A DNA stretch of 22,007 nucleotides. Origin: an uncultured Coleofasciculus sp. Its GTDB lineage: Bacteria; Cyanobacteriota; Cyanobacteriia; Cyanobacteriales; Coleofasciculaceae. Below the pieces are notes generated by a model that worked only from the letters and a program-made list of their open reading frames with translations, was not told the DNA's origin and did not search any database. Positions 1 through 7,095 of this stretch are shown here, piece after piece (position 1 is the first letter of the stretch; each line of letters opens with the position of its first letter). The position numbers and the translations under genes are program-made. The stretch lies in contig CADCTM010000664.1 in assembly GCA_902805485.1 (NCBI GenBank), positions 6,676-28,682 of the forward strand, written 5' to 3'.

Positions 1-82
1 TCCTTATTACTACCTTTACCAACAATTTTTCTACCGCGAAAGTACTGAGTTAGAACAAAATACCTACAATCACTCTCAGTAA
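1..82 (+). CDS. Possible C-terminal tail of an upstream gene (partial)
   Basis: Frame 2 is open from the left edge to a TAA at 80-82. It encodes about 26 residues rich in Tyr, Gln and Glu (beginning PYYYLYQQFF). The composition looks like a protein tail rather than random intergenic frame, but the fragment is too short to assign to a family. The roughly 120 bases between it and the ABC ATPase start at 205 hold no recognised site. Codons before the window would settle whether this is a gene end. Confidence 0.3.
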   Translation, partial: PYYYLYQQFFYRESTELEQNTYNHSQ

Positions 83-204
83 AATTACGGTTTACGGTGT
101 TATTATTTCCTCTGGAGTTCAGTGGTAGAGGGAGCCGAGAAAGAGTTTGAAAGGTTGGTATCGCCAAAGTTGAGCTGAAAATATTATTTTTGAAATCGTT
201 AAAA

Positions 205-1290
205 ATGGCAAACGTTCGCTTAGAAGGTATTACCCGCCAATTTGAAGAGTTTACCGCCATTGAGGACATCAGCTTTGAGGTACCAGATGGGCAGTTCTGG
301 GTTTTAGTTGGACCATCGGGTTGTGGTAAATCGACAATTTTAAGAACGATCGCTGGCTTGGACTGGGCAACAGAAGGCAATCTCTATATTGAAGATACAT
401 TGGTGAATGATGTCCCCGCAAGGGAAAGGGATGTGGCGATGGTGTTTCAAAACTACGCCTTATATCCCCATATGACGGTGGCGGATAATCTCTCCTTTGG
501 TTTGCGGATGCGGAATGTTGATGCTGCAACAATTAAACAACGGGTGGAAGTTGTGGCGCGATCGCTTGATATTTTTCATCTGTTGGATCGTAAACCCAAG
601 CAACTATCGGGAGGACAACAGCAGCGTGTCGCCTTGGGAAGAGCAATTGCCCGTAAACCGAAAGTTTTCCTCCTTGATGAACCTTTATCCAATCTTGACG
701 CCCAGTTACGGGACGATACCAGGGCGCAATTAAAGCAGTTGCACTCGTCTGTTGGCATTACAACAATTTACGTCACTCATGACCAAGTGGAGGCAATGAC
801 ACTCGCTGACCAAATTGTGGTACTTAAAGGTGGGCGAATTCAACAAATGGGTGCCCCTCAAGATATCTATGCCAAGCCCGCCAACCGGATGGTGGCAACA
901 TTTTTGGGAAATCCCGCCATGAATGTTTTTCAAGCCACTTACAGCGGCAACGGCTGGCAAGTGGCTGGTCAAATTCTCCCCTGCCCTACTGCGATTAAGA
1001 CTCAGCTACAACTTATTGAAGGACAAACGGTTGAATTAGGAATTCGCCCCGAACACATTGTGATTCAGGAATTAGGAAACGAGCCACAGCTAAGGCTAGA
1101 AGTTAATGTTGTAGAACCCTTGGGGCGGGAAATCTTAATCCGTGGCAGCTTACCCCAATCGGATATTGTGTTGAACGTCCATGTTGCCTCAGATTGGCAG
1201 GGTCGTCCAGGTGATTATATAAACATTTACCTGGAAAGCGATCGCCTATTTGTCTTCGACCCCACCACGGGCAACACCTTATATCCCTAA
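205..1290 (+). CDS. ABC transporter ATP-binding protein, MalK/UgpC/GgtA type
   Basis: This is the cytoplasmic ATPase of a carbohydrate or compatible-solute importer (CUT1 class). Counting from ATG 205 (361 residues): Walker A GPSGCGKST at 36-44, Q-loop Gln82, signature LSGGQ at 134-138, Walker B VFLLDEP with Asp158 and Glu159, and switch His192. A C-terminal regulatory (TOBE-type) region of about 125 residues follows, as in MalK. An in-frame TTG at 190 would add five residues, but ATG 205 gives the usual family N-terminus (MANVRLEGIT). No permease or binding-protein gene adjoins it. Cyanobacterial MalK-type ATPases such as GgtA of Synechocystis are known to lie apart from their partner genes and to serve more than one importer, so the substrate cannot be read from context. 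The family call is secure; the substrate is unknown. Confidence 0.93.
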   Translation: MANVRLEGITRQFEEFTAIEDISFEVPDGQFWVLVGPSGCGKSTILRTIAGLDWATEGNLYIEDTLVNDVPARERDVAMVFQNYALYPHMTVADNLSFGLRMRNVDAATIKQRVEVVARSLDIFHLLDRKPKQLSGGQQQRVALGRAIARKPKVFLLDEPLSNLDAQLRDDTRAQLKQLHSSVGITTIYVTHDQVEAMTLADQIVVLKGGRIQQMGAPQDIYAKPANRMVATFLGNPAMNVFQATYSGNGWQVAGQILPCPTAIKTQLQLIEGQTVELGIRPEHIVIQELGNEPQLRLEVNVVEPLGREILIRGSLPQSDIVLNVHVASDWQGRPGDYINIYLESDRLFVFDPTTGNTLYP

Positions 1291-1406
1291 CCCCAAAAAT
1301 TCAATCAATTATCCGAATTCCTCTGTAGTCTCATTCCTCAAAAATTCCCTTAGCAAGAACTCTCAAGAAAAATCAGACTACCCTAAATAAACGGCAACGC
1401 TCAAAC

Positions 1407-1910
1407 TTAATTTGAACATTCTTTTTGCCCCTTCCTCAAGACAATCCAACCAATAATGGCAAGAACAGCACCAAAAATTAGAAAACCGACATCCCAAACC
1501 AACTGATTCGGTCCTGGCTTAACATGATGAATGCCCAAAATTTGGTGATCAATAATTCCTTCAATCACATCAAATAACCCTGCACCAAGAAGTAAAGACC
1601 CCCCGAAGATTTTCCCAGACCAAACGACATCGCGCCGTTCCCCGGCACGCCACAGCAACACGCCGCCAATAACCGTCATCAGCCATGTGCCTAGATGAAA
1701 TAAACCATCTCCTAATGTGTTGATTTCTAGATTAGAGAGATTTGTTGCAGGTCGAATGCTGGTGATCATGTGATGCCATTGGAGGATTTCATGTAGCAAG
1801 ATGCCATCAACAAATCCAGCGAGAAGACCTGCACCGATTAAGATACCAGCCGCAACTAATAAGCCACTGTGGTTAGGTTGCCCAAGCTTAGACTCCATAA
1901 GAAATTTCAT
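1407..1910 (-). CDS. DUF2243 family membrane protein
   Basis: A 167-residue integral membrane protein with four predicted helices at about residues 16-38, 65-87, 98-120 and 137-159. I recognise the family as DUF2243, whose function is not established. Two His-rich stretches resemble each other: GFVDGILLHEILQWHHM after helix 1 and LFDVIEGIIDHQILGIHHV after helix 3. Together with a third His in GLFHLG they suggest an internal duplication, with histidines at the membrane face that might bind a metal or haem (inference). ATG codons at 1910 and 1898 are both possible starts; neither has a clear Shine-Dalgarno sequence. It is convergent with the ABC ATPase gene. The upstream gap 1911-2043 contains one GCGATCGC site and the terminator-like hairpin of the neighbouring minus-strand unit. 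Confidence 0.85.
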   Translation of the reverse strand: MKFLMESKLGQPNHSGLLVAAGILIGAGLLAGFVDGILLHEILQWHHMITSIRPATNLSNLEINTLGDGLFHLGTWLMTVIGGVLLWRAGERRDVVWSGKIFGGSLLLGAGLFDVIEGIIDHQILGIHHVKPGPNQLVWDVGFLIFGAVLAIIGWIVLRKGQKECSN

Positions 1911-2019
1911 TCATAAAGTTTATATTTCAAGCTAAGGTTCGCATAACAAGCGATCGCATTACTTCCACCGCACGTTAGAGGTTCTGGGTTTTATATAGTT
2001 GCATCAATTAATTTAACGG

Positions 2020-2038
2020 TTGGCTTAAGGTAAGCCAA
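2020..2038 (-). terminator. Terminator-like hairpin after the pentapeptide-repeat gene
   Basis: A perfect inverted repeat TTGGCTTA-AGG-TAAGCCAA (8-bp arms, 3-nt loop) begins 5 bases past the stop codon of the pentapeptide-repeat gene. The minus strand beyond it is A/T-rich but has no strong T-run, so this is a moderate terminator call. It could equally stabilise the mRNA 3' end. Confidence 0.45.
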
Positions 2039-2043
2039 GAGTG

Positions 2044-2853
2044 CTACGGCTTAGGGCTTGTCGAATCTTCAAAGATTGCACCGCGTCGGATCAGGTCAAG
2101 CTTCATTTCTTTAGAAAGCCCCAGATTATATCCAAATAAGGCTTTTTCGACGGTTGCCAGACTCAAGTTAGTATTTTTTAAATTCGCCCCACTCAAGTAA
2201 GCTTTTGTTAAAGAAGCACTAATTAGGTTAGCTCGAACCAGATTTGTACGCCTTAGATTTGCCCGACTTAAGTTGACATTTAGCAAATTGGCATTCTGCA
2301 AGTTTGCACTAATCAAGTTTGCACCACTAAGATTGGCGCCACTAAGATTGGCGCCACTAAGATTTGCACCACTAAGATTTGCACTGATCAAACTAGAATT
2401 ACTCAAGTCCGCAAGGCTGAGGTTGGCTTTTTTTAGGTCAGCACCACTCAAGTCAGCGGCAATTAAGTCAGCACTCACCAAGTCTGCACCACTTAGGTTG
2501 GCACTAATTAAACTTGCCTCACTCAAGTCGGCAAGACTCAAGTCAGCTTTGTTGAGATTTGCCATACTCAAGTCAGCTTCGGTCAAGTTCGCACTACTCA
2601 AGTCAGCTTCAGTCAGGATCGCGCCACTGAGGTTGGTACTACTGAGGTCGGCTTCATTCAGGTTTGCGCCACTCATGTTCGTGCCACTTAAGTTGTCGCT
2701 ACTGAGATCTTCACCACTAAGATCGACACCAACAAAATCTTCAGTAAGATTTAGACCGGCAATTTTCAACAATTCTGAAAAGTCATTTGTATTTGCCTCC
2801 ATAATTTGCTGAATTAATTTTTGAACCTCCCGACGAAAACTTTCATTATTCAT
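2044..2853 (-). CDS. Pentapeptide-repeat protein
   Basis: A 269-residue protein. From about residue 40 to 235 it is built of A(D/N)LSx pentapeptides (for example ADLSSANLTE and repeated ANLSG). Such repeats fold as a right-handed quadrilateral beta-helix. About 35-40 residues precede the repeats, and a roughly 30-residue non-repeat tail (after YNLGLSKEM) follows. There is no signal peptide or membrane segment, so a cytoplasmic location is likely. Functions in this superfamily vary and include DNA-gyrase protection, scaffolding and unknown roles in cyanobacteria; nothing here selects one. The ATG at 2853 lies inside the last codons of the upstream gene (8-base overlap ATGAATAA), so the two genes are probably translationally coupled and work together. 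The antisense strand is also open because of the repeat, but that frame is an artefact. Confidence 0.92.
   Translation of the reverse strand: MNNESFRREVQKLIQQIMEANTNDFSELLKIAGLNLTEDFVGVDLSGEDLSSDNLSGTNMSGANLNEADLSSTNLSGAILTEADLSSANLTEADLSMANLNKADLSLADLSEASLISANLSGADLVSADLIAADLSGADLKKANLSLADLSNSSLISANLSGANLSGANLSGANLSGANLISANLQNANLLNVNLSRANLRRTNLVRANLISASLTKAYLSGANLKNTNLSLATVEKALFGYNLGLSKEMKLDLIRRGAIFEDSTSPKP
2321..2380 (-). repeat. Near-perfect 15-bp tandem repeat inside the pentapeptide gene
   Basis: Four consecutive 15-bp units of the form gcRccactaagattK (2321-2335, 2336-2350, 2351-2365, 2366-2380) differ only at the third and last positions. Together they encode four pentapeptide repeats (NLSGA register). 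The rest of the repeat domain is diverged at the DNA level, so this stretch looks like a recent expansion by slippage or unequal exchange. Confidence 0.85.
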
Positions 2854-3586
2854 AGCGCAAGGCTTGCCGACTTAGATAGGGCTTTAATTCTTTCTCCAAA
2901 AAGCGACGAGCTATCGCTCTTTCAATAACGACACTTTTCTTTTTACTAATGTCTTTTTGCCAAAGCCCTTCGGCTTCACTCAGATGGACATCTCGCGGCG
3001 AAACCTCAAAGGTTGCTTCTATGTAGCAGGGTTTTGCTGTGATATCTAGGGTTGCCAGCACGGTATTTTTCAGGATACCTTTCAACACTGACCCGCCCTT
3101 ATCCACTTCAAAAACCCAGACGGGTCGATTCGGTGTCCCTTTGACGCTTACCTGGCAGGAGATGAGCTGCGATTGCTCGGTCTCTACAGTTTGTGGCTCG
3201 TTTGTTGTCACTCCAGGCTGATCGGGCAAGGAATCTTCTATATTACTTTGATTTATACTCGCTTCTTGGGGTTGTCTCTTTTTCTGAACAGCAAGCTCAA
3301 ATGAGCGCCCCAACTGCTTGGATGCCAGAGGAATTTCGGCGTTTTTCAGCTTGACGCGCAGTCTACCGCCTTTTAGACCAAACTTAATATAACCACCGAC
3401 TAGCAGTTCCCGCTGTTCCTTGAACTGTATCGTCAAGTGCAATTTGAGCTGGTCATTTTGGGTTGATTCTGGTGCTTTGGAATTACCCACCAATGGATAA
3501 ACCAGAATTCCTTCTAGCTTCATGAATAGGCAGCCCAAACTTTTGTTTTCCGGCTCTGGCTGAGATGGTGTACGGATTTTTTCCAT
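2846..3586 (-). CDS. Unrecognised 246-residue protein coupled to the pentapeptide-repeat gene
   Basis: I do not recognise a family. The protein has two probably beta-rich segments (about residues 20-103 and 141-225). They are separated by a polar low-complexity linker (about 104-140, rich in Gln, Glu, Asn, Pro and Thr). A short basic, helical C-terminus (RAIARRFLEKELKPYLS) follows. There is no signal peptide or membrane helix. The first segment carries a basic glycine-rich strand pattern (GGYIKFGLKGGRLRVKL). The ATG at 3586 is followed by a second possible Met at codon 22, directly before KLEGILVYPL, so the true start could be internal. The stop overlaps the pentapeptide-repeat start by 8 bases, making a two-gene operon. 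That arrangement is the only clue to a shared role. Confidence 0.75.
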   Translation of the reverse strand: MEKIRTPSQPEPENKSLGCLFMKLEGILVYPLVGNSKAPESTQNDQLKLHLTIQFKEQRELLVGGYIKFGLKGGRLRVKLKNAEIPLASKQLGRSFELAVQKKRQPQEASINQSNIEDSLPDQPGVTTNEPQTVETEQSQLISCQVSVKGTPNRPVWVFEVDKGGSVLKGILKNTVLATLDITAKPCYIEATFEVSPRDVHLSEAEGLWQKDISKKKSVVIERAIARRFLEKELKPYLSRQALRYE

Positions 3587-3899
3587 TGCCTTTCGCCTAA
3601 TGATTGGTGCAGGTTGTGCCTATAAAGCTATCACGAGGTTTGAATCTGTTGTCGCTGTATATTCGTACTCTATATGGCGCCGCTTAAAGTAGTTATTGGG
3701 CGGTGATTGCGATAACGCCTCAAGCTTTTAGTTGTTGGTTGAAGGACAAAAAACGGAGAAAATGCTCAAATCTTTGAGGGATAAAGCTTGTGTCATGTTT
3801 TCTCTGTTTACAACTCCCCCGCTCTTCCTCTCCACAGCCAGAATATTTTATCTTTGTCAAAATTTAAAGGTAGACAAATTTTTCTCCCATCGTGTTGTG
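3587..3899. other. Intergenic region between divergent genes
   Basis: These 313 bases separate the minus-strand two-gene unit from the plus-strand DUF4332 gene and must hold promoters for both. The best visible plus-strand candidate is TTGTCG at 3649-3654 and TATATG at 3671-3676 with a 16-base spacer, which is weak. An in-frame TTG at 3732 would extend the DUF4332 protein by 56 residues, but that stretch has the composition of untranslated DNA. I see no other gene or repeat. Confidence 0.4.
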
Positions 3900-4340
3900 A
3901 TGTCTCCCAAACCTAAAAATCATCGAAGTTCCAAGCAACCCAGTGACTGGTCTATTGAGCAACTGCCTGGGTTGAGCGTTCAAGACCAATCCAAGTTACG
4001 AGAACTGGATATTACAACAACCCAACAACTGCTCCAAAAAGCCAGCACTCCCCAATTAAGGATAGTCCTCGCTAATCAGCTACAAATCAAGTCTCAGTAT
4101 GTCAATAAATGGGTGGCACTGGCTGATTTGGCTCGTATTCCTGGTATTGGTTGTCGCTACTGTGGGCTATTGCTACACGCGGGGATTTGCTCTGTTACTC
4201 AGCTTGCACAAACTCCTGCTTACAAATTGCATCAACAAATTTTACGGCTACAAGTGGCAATGATGCAGCGGCGAGATCTCTGCCCACAGATAGATGAAGT
4301 GTCGGGTTGGATTAAGCAAGCGCGAGAGTTAAGTTGTTAG
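3900..4340 (+). CDS. DUF4332 helix-hairpin-helix protein
   Basis: A 146-residue protein of the DUF4332 type, common in cyanobacteria and of unknown function. After a basic, polar N-terminus (about 20 residues) there are two helix-hairpin-helix-like units. The first is around LPGLSVQDQSKLRELDITTT. The second is around LARIPGIGCRYCGLLLHAGI, with the PGIG turn typical of non-specific DNA-backbone binding. Three Cys lie in the second half (CRYC and HAGIC). Nucleic-acid binding is an inference from the fold. ATG 3900 is chosen over the upstream TTG at 3732 because the known domain starts just after it. It is convergent with the TetR gene, with only 10 bases between the two stop codons. Confidence 0.8.
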   Translation: MSPKPKNHRSSKQPSDWSIEQLPGLSVQDQSKLRELDITTTQQLLQKASTPQLRIVLANQLQIKSQYVNKWVALADLARIPGIGCRYCGLLLHAGICSVTQLAQTPAYKLHQQILRLQVAMMQRRDLCPQIDEVSGWIKQARELSC

Positions 4341-4358
4341 GAATGAACAACTATTCCT
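4339..4358. terminator. Hairpin spanning two convergent stop codons
   Basis: AGGAAT (4339-4344) pairs with ATTCCT (4353-4358) across an 8-nt loop. The inverted repeat includes part of both stop codons, that of DUF4332 (ending 4340) and that of tetR (4351-4353). With only 10 bases between the genes this is the only candidate shared terminator. It is short and lacks a T-run. Confidence 0.3.
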
Positions 4359-4965
4359 TCGCTAAGACACCATTGAGGAAAATATCAGCAATTCCTTCTG
4401 CTAGTTCTTGCATCGCTTTGGGGGAGGCGCCAGGTTCCATAATTGTTTCGTGGCTAAAACCTGCAACGGCAAACATTCCTAGGAATACCTGAGCGACGAT
4501 TTTCGGATTTGTGCGACGATAGATGCCTCTATCCATTGCGGTTTGGAAGAAGGCTTCGGCAACATCGGTCATTTTAACAATCACGTCCGACTGAATGCGA
4601 TCGCGTAATTCTGGGTGAAACTGCGCCTCCGTAAAGCAAACCTTCATCATGTCAGCACTCTCGCGCATCCGCAGCATCCGGCGTCGCATCACCTGTGCCA
4701 CCGCCTTATAGCTTCCCATTTCGCTAAGTTCAGTCAATAAATCCGTGAGAATTTCTACCCATCCCTGGGTTGCTACCTCAATTAAGATTGCCTTCTTATT
4801 CTCAAAGTGACGAAATAAGGTACCTTCAGCAACACCTGCTGCACTGGCTAAATCACGAGTTGTTGTGCCTTCATACCCCCTAGAGGCAAAAAGACGCTGC
4901 GCCGCTTTGAGGATGCGTTGCTTTGTCTGGGTCTCTGACCCAGGAGGGTGATTTAAGATTCGCAT
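4351..4965 (-). CDS. TetR family transcriptional regulator
   Basis: A 204-residue TetR-type repressor counted from ATG 4965. The N-terminal DNA-binding domain is clear: QTKQRILKAAQRLFASRGYEG, then the helix-turn-helix TTTRDLASAAGVAEGTLFRHF (about residues 34-55) and the usual Lys-rich edge ENKKAIL. The C-terminal two-thirds is the divergent helical ligand-binding and dimerisation domain, so the ligand is unknown. The frame stays open upstream to 5100, and ATG 4983 is another option. I chose 4965 because it gives the standard family length and N-terminus. It is divergent from the first M16 peptidase gene, and two operator-like dyads lie between them, so autoregulation and control of the M16 genes are plausible but unproven. 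Confidence 0.9.
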   Translation of the reverse strand: MRILNHPPGSETQTKQRILKAAQRLFASRGYEGTTTRDLASAAGVAEGTLFRHFENKKAILIEVATQGWVEILTDLLTELSEMGSYKAVAQVMRRRMLRMRESADMMKVCFTEAQFHPELRDRIQSDVIVKMTDVAEAFFQTAMDRGIYRRTNPKIVAQVFLGMFAVAGFSHETIMEPGASPKAMQELAEGIADIFLNGVLAKE

Positions 4966-5023
4966 TGCCGTAAAAACTCTCATGTGTAGCGCTATTGTGC
5001 AACACATTCGCCCATAAGTCTGA

Positions 5024-5038
5024 AAACTGTCACAGTTT
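5024..5038. promoter_or_regulatory. Operator-like dyad upstream of tetR
   Basis: A perfect dyad AAACTG-TCA-CAGTTT (6-bp arms, 15 bp overall) sits 59 bases upstream of the chosen tetR start and within the tetR-M16 divergent region. Short dyads of this size are typical TetR-family operators, and autoregulation is common. Whether this is the real site is inference. Confidence 0.4.
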
Positions 5039-5086
5039 CTCACAAATTGCACGAAGATAAAGGCGACTGAAGTCCCGACTACACAA

Positions 5087-5102
5087 CCTTGCGTCCGCAA
5101 GG
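5087..5102. promoter_or_regulatory. Second dyad in the tetR-M16 region
   Basis: A perfect inverted repeat CCTTGCG-TC-CGCAAGG (7-bp arms, 16 bp). It lies 122 bases before the tetR start and 153 bases before the M16 start. It could be an operator, a transcript hairpin or a small palindromic repeat. Its sequence does not match the dyad at 5024. Confidence 0.35.
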
Positions 5103-5108
5103 CAAGGA

Positions 5109-5207
5109 CTAATATATCGCGTGGGTTGGCAGGTATGGTAAGCGAAAGCCTGATTTATGCCAGAGGTCTACTGACCAAAGCCTTCTGTTTTTGCCACGAT
5201 ATATTAG
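5109..5207. mobile_element. MITE-like 99-bp element with 11-bp terminal inverted repeats
   Basis: CTAATATATCG (5109-5119) is repeated perfectly inverted as CGATATATTAG (5197-5207), enclosing 77 non-coding bases. The interior has small hairpins (for example GGTC-TACT-GACC at 5165-5176). The ends contain TA dinucleotides, as in Tc1/mariner/IS630-type miniature elements that duplicate TA, but no longer target duplication is evident. It lies directly before the M16 gene and ends about 18 bases ahead of a TATAAA at 5225-5230, so it may affect that promoter. It could instead be a structured regulatory region of local origin. Copies elsewhere in the genome would decide. Confidence 0.4.
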
Positions 5208-5254
5208 AAGACTGAGAATCTTAGTATAAAAACAGTGCTAATGGCTACACTTCT

Positions 5255-6856
5255 ATGAGTCAGATGAATCGATTTGTGCTGATACGCCAACTTGCGGCGG
5301 CGCGGTTAAAACAATACCGCTGGCAGTCAGTGGTTATGACATTCTTGGGAACGGCATTTCTGGCATGGGGATTATTGCCTGGTATGGCTTTCGCCCGCGC
5401 CGAGACACCCACCGCGCCTTCTACGTCTATCCAACCTTACTTAGATAAAGTTATTGAGCGAGTCAGCGAGTTTCGCCTGGATAATGGCATTAAGTTTATT
5501 GTCCTAGAGCGCCACAAAGCTCCTGTTGTGTCTTTTGTGACTTATGCCGATGTTGGTGGCGTAGATGAACCGGATGGTAAAACCGGTGTGGCTCACTTTT
5601 TGGAGCATTTAGCCTTTAAAGGCACGACGCGCATCGGCACAAAAGACTATCAGGCAGAAAAGCCGCTTTTAGAGCGATTAGATCAATTATCTGCACAAAT
5701 TCAAGCAGCAATTGCCGCCGGAAAACAAGCAGAAGTTGCTCAATTACAAGCTGAATTTACAAAAGTTGAGGCCCAAGCCAAAGAGTTAGCCAAGCAAAAT
5801 GAGTTGGGGCGAATTGTCGAACAATCTGGCGGTGTCGGCTTAAATGCGGCAACATCTGCGGATGCTACGGTTTATTTTTACAGCTTTCCTTCTAATAAGT
5901 TAGAGCTGTGGATGTCTCTGGAGTCGGAGCGTTTTCTGGAACCAGTATTTCGGGAGTTTTATAAAGAAAAAGACGTAATTTTAGAAGAGCGTCGTTTGCG
6001 GACGGATAATTCTCCGATTGGGAAGATGATTGAAGCGTTTCTTGATGCTTCTTTTACGGCACATCCTTACAAGCGTCCAGTAATTGGCTATGACAAAGAT
6101 ATCCGTAACCTGACGCGCCAAGATGTGCAGCAGTTTTTTGACACGCATTATGTCCCCGCTGAGTTAACAATGGCAGTTGTGGGTGATGTTGATGCCGCGC
6201 AAGTGAAGCAGTTAGCTCAAACTTATTTTGGACGTTACCAAGCTAAACCCAAACCACCGGAAGTGGCTCTGGTTGAACCACAACAGCAGGAAACACGGCA
6301 AGTAACATTAGAATTGCAGTCCCAGCCTTGGTATTTGGAAGGGTATCATCGACCGGCAATTAAGAGTCCTGATAATGTGGTTTATGACATTATTGGACGT
6401 TTGTTAAGTGATGGTCGAACTTCGCGTCTTTATAAGTCTTTGGTGGAACAAAAACAGGTTGCACTTTCGGCTCAAGGATTTAGTGGTTTTCCAGGTAATA
6501 AATACCCGAATTTAATGTTGTTATATGCGCTGACGGCGCCAGGGCATACGGTGGAGGAAGTGGCGACGGCATTGAGTGGTGAAGTTGAGCTACTTAAGAC
6601 GCAACCTGTGTCAGATCAGGAGTTGGAACGGGTGAAGACGCAAGCGAGGGCGGAGTTATTGCGATCGCTTAATTCTAATTCGGGGATGGCACGTTCTTTG
6701 GTGGAATATGACGTGAAAACGGGTTCGTGGCGCAATTTGTTTAAGGAGTTAGAAGCGATTGCGGCGGTTACTCCAGGGGATATTAAGCGGGTAGCACAGG
6801 CGACGTTTACTCCCCAAAATCGTACGATTGGACGGCTGTTATCTAAAGGAAGTTGA
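5255..6856 (+). CDS. M16 family zinc metallopeptidase, catalytic type, exported
   Basis: A 533-residue M16 (pitrilysin/processing-peptidase) protein. A basic N-terminus and hydrophobic segment (about residues 25-46, ending MAFA-RA) form a signal peptide or anchor, so it acts in the periplasm or at the membrane. The inverted zinc motif is intact: H114-F-L-E117-H118. The third zinc ligand is likely in VILEERRL (Glu244 or Glu245). Between them about 50 extra residues (roughly 138-190, Gln/Ala/Glu-rich) look like a coiled-coil insertion into the usual spacing. The C-terminal M16 domain is present, with GRTSRLYKSLVE. A TATAAA at 5225-5230 may be its -10 box. The downstream M16 gene lacks the zinc motif and is the probable partner subunit. 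The divergent TetR gene may regulate it. Confidence 0.93.
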   Translation: MSQMNRFVLIRQLAAARLKQYRWQSVVMTFLGTAFLAWGLLPGMAFARAETPTAPSTSIQPYLDKVIERVSEFRLDNGIKFIVLERHKAPVVSFVTYADVGGVDEPDGKTGVAHFLEHLAFKGTTRIGTKDYQAEKPLLERLDQLSAQIQAAIAAGKQAEVAQLQAEFTKVEAQAKELAKQNELGRIVEQSGGVGLNAATSADATVYFYSFPSNKLELWMSLESERFLEPVFREFYKEKDVILEERRLRTDNSPIGKMIEAFLDASFTAHPYKRPVIGYDKDIRNLTRQDVQQFFDTHYVPAELTMAVVGDVDAAQVKQLAQTYFGRYQAKPKPPEVALVEPQQQETRQVTLELQSQPWYLEGYHRPAIKSPDNVVYDIIGRLLSDGRTSRLYKSLVEQKQVALSAQGFSGFPGNKYPNLMLLYALTAPGHTVEEVATALSGEVELLKTQPVSDQELERVKTQARAELLRSLNSNSGMARSLVEYDVKTGSWRNLFKELEAIAAVTPGDIKRVAQATFTPQNRTIGRLLSKGS

Positions 6857-6916
6857 GAGTTGTTTGTGGGAATAGGAATAATCTTGTATCAAGTTACTGC
6901 AATTGATTATAGTTTT

Positions 6917-7057
6917 ATCCCCCCAGCCCTCCCTGCAAAGGGGGGAGCATGAGAGTCAGAAAAGAACGGAAATTACCTTGATATAGTTCTTCTTCTTATT
7001 CCCCCCTAGGGGGGCTAGGGGGATCAGATTATTCCCCCCTTTATAAGGGGGCTAGGG
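6917..7057. repeat. Three related C-run/G-run palindromic repeats between the M16 genes
   Basis: The unit is roughly ATTCCCCCCT-n-GGGGGCTAGGG. One copy spans 6999-7020 and contains the perfect 14-bp palindrome CCCCCCTAGGGGGG (7001-7014). A second spans 7031-7057, with CCCCCTT (7035-7041) pairing AAGGGGG (7045-7051). A third, degenerate copy at 6917-6950 is in inverted orientation. Such intergenic palindromes are dispersed in many cyanobacterial genomes. In RNA they would form strong hairpins between the two M16 coding regions, perhaps reducing read-through or stabilising mRNA ends. The remainder of the 239-base gap shows nothing else. Confidence 0.8.
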
Positions 7058-7095
7058 TGTAGAAAAAGCTAAATTTACCTAATAACGAATAACCA

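Noticed and set aside
2321..2380. Short regular repeats resembling a CRISPR array
   Set aside because: Units are 15 bp with no spacers and keep the reading frame of a pentapeptide protein.
2273..2812. 179-residue plus-strand open frame antisense to the pentapeptide-repeat gene
   Set aside because: It is a by-product of the 15-bp periodicity; its translation is a monotonous Lys/Leu/Ala/Arg repeat with no start context, and the minus-strand protein is clearly real.
3732..3899. N-terminal extension of the DUF4332 protein from TTG 3732
   Set aside because: The extra 56 residues have no domain-like pattern, and ATG 3900 gives a start just before the recognised domain.
4966..5100. 45-residue N-terminal extension of TetR
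   Set aside because: The sequence is Cys-rich and unlike TetR N-termini, and it would run through the operator-like dyads; ATG 4965 gives normal length.
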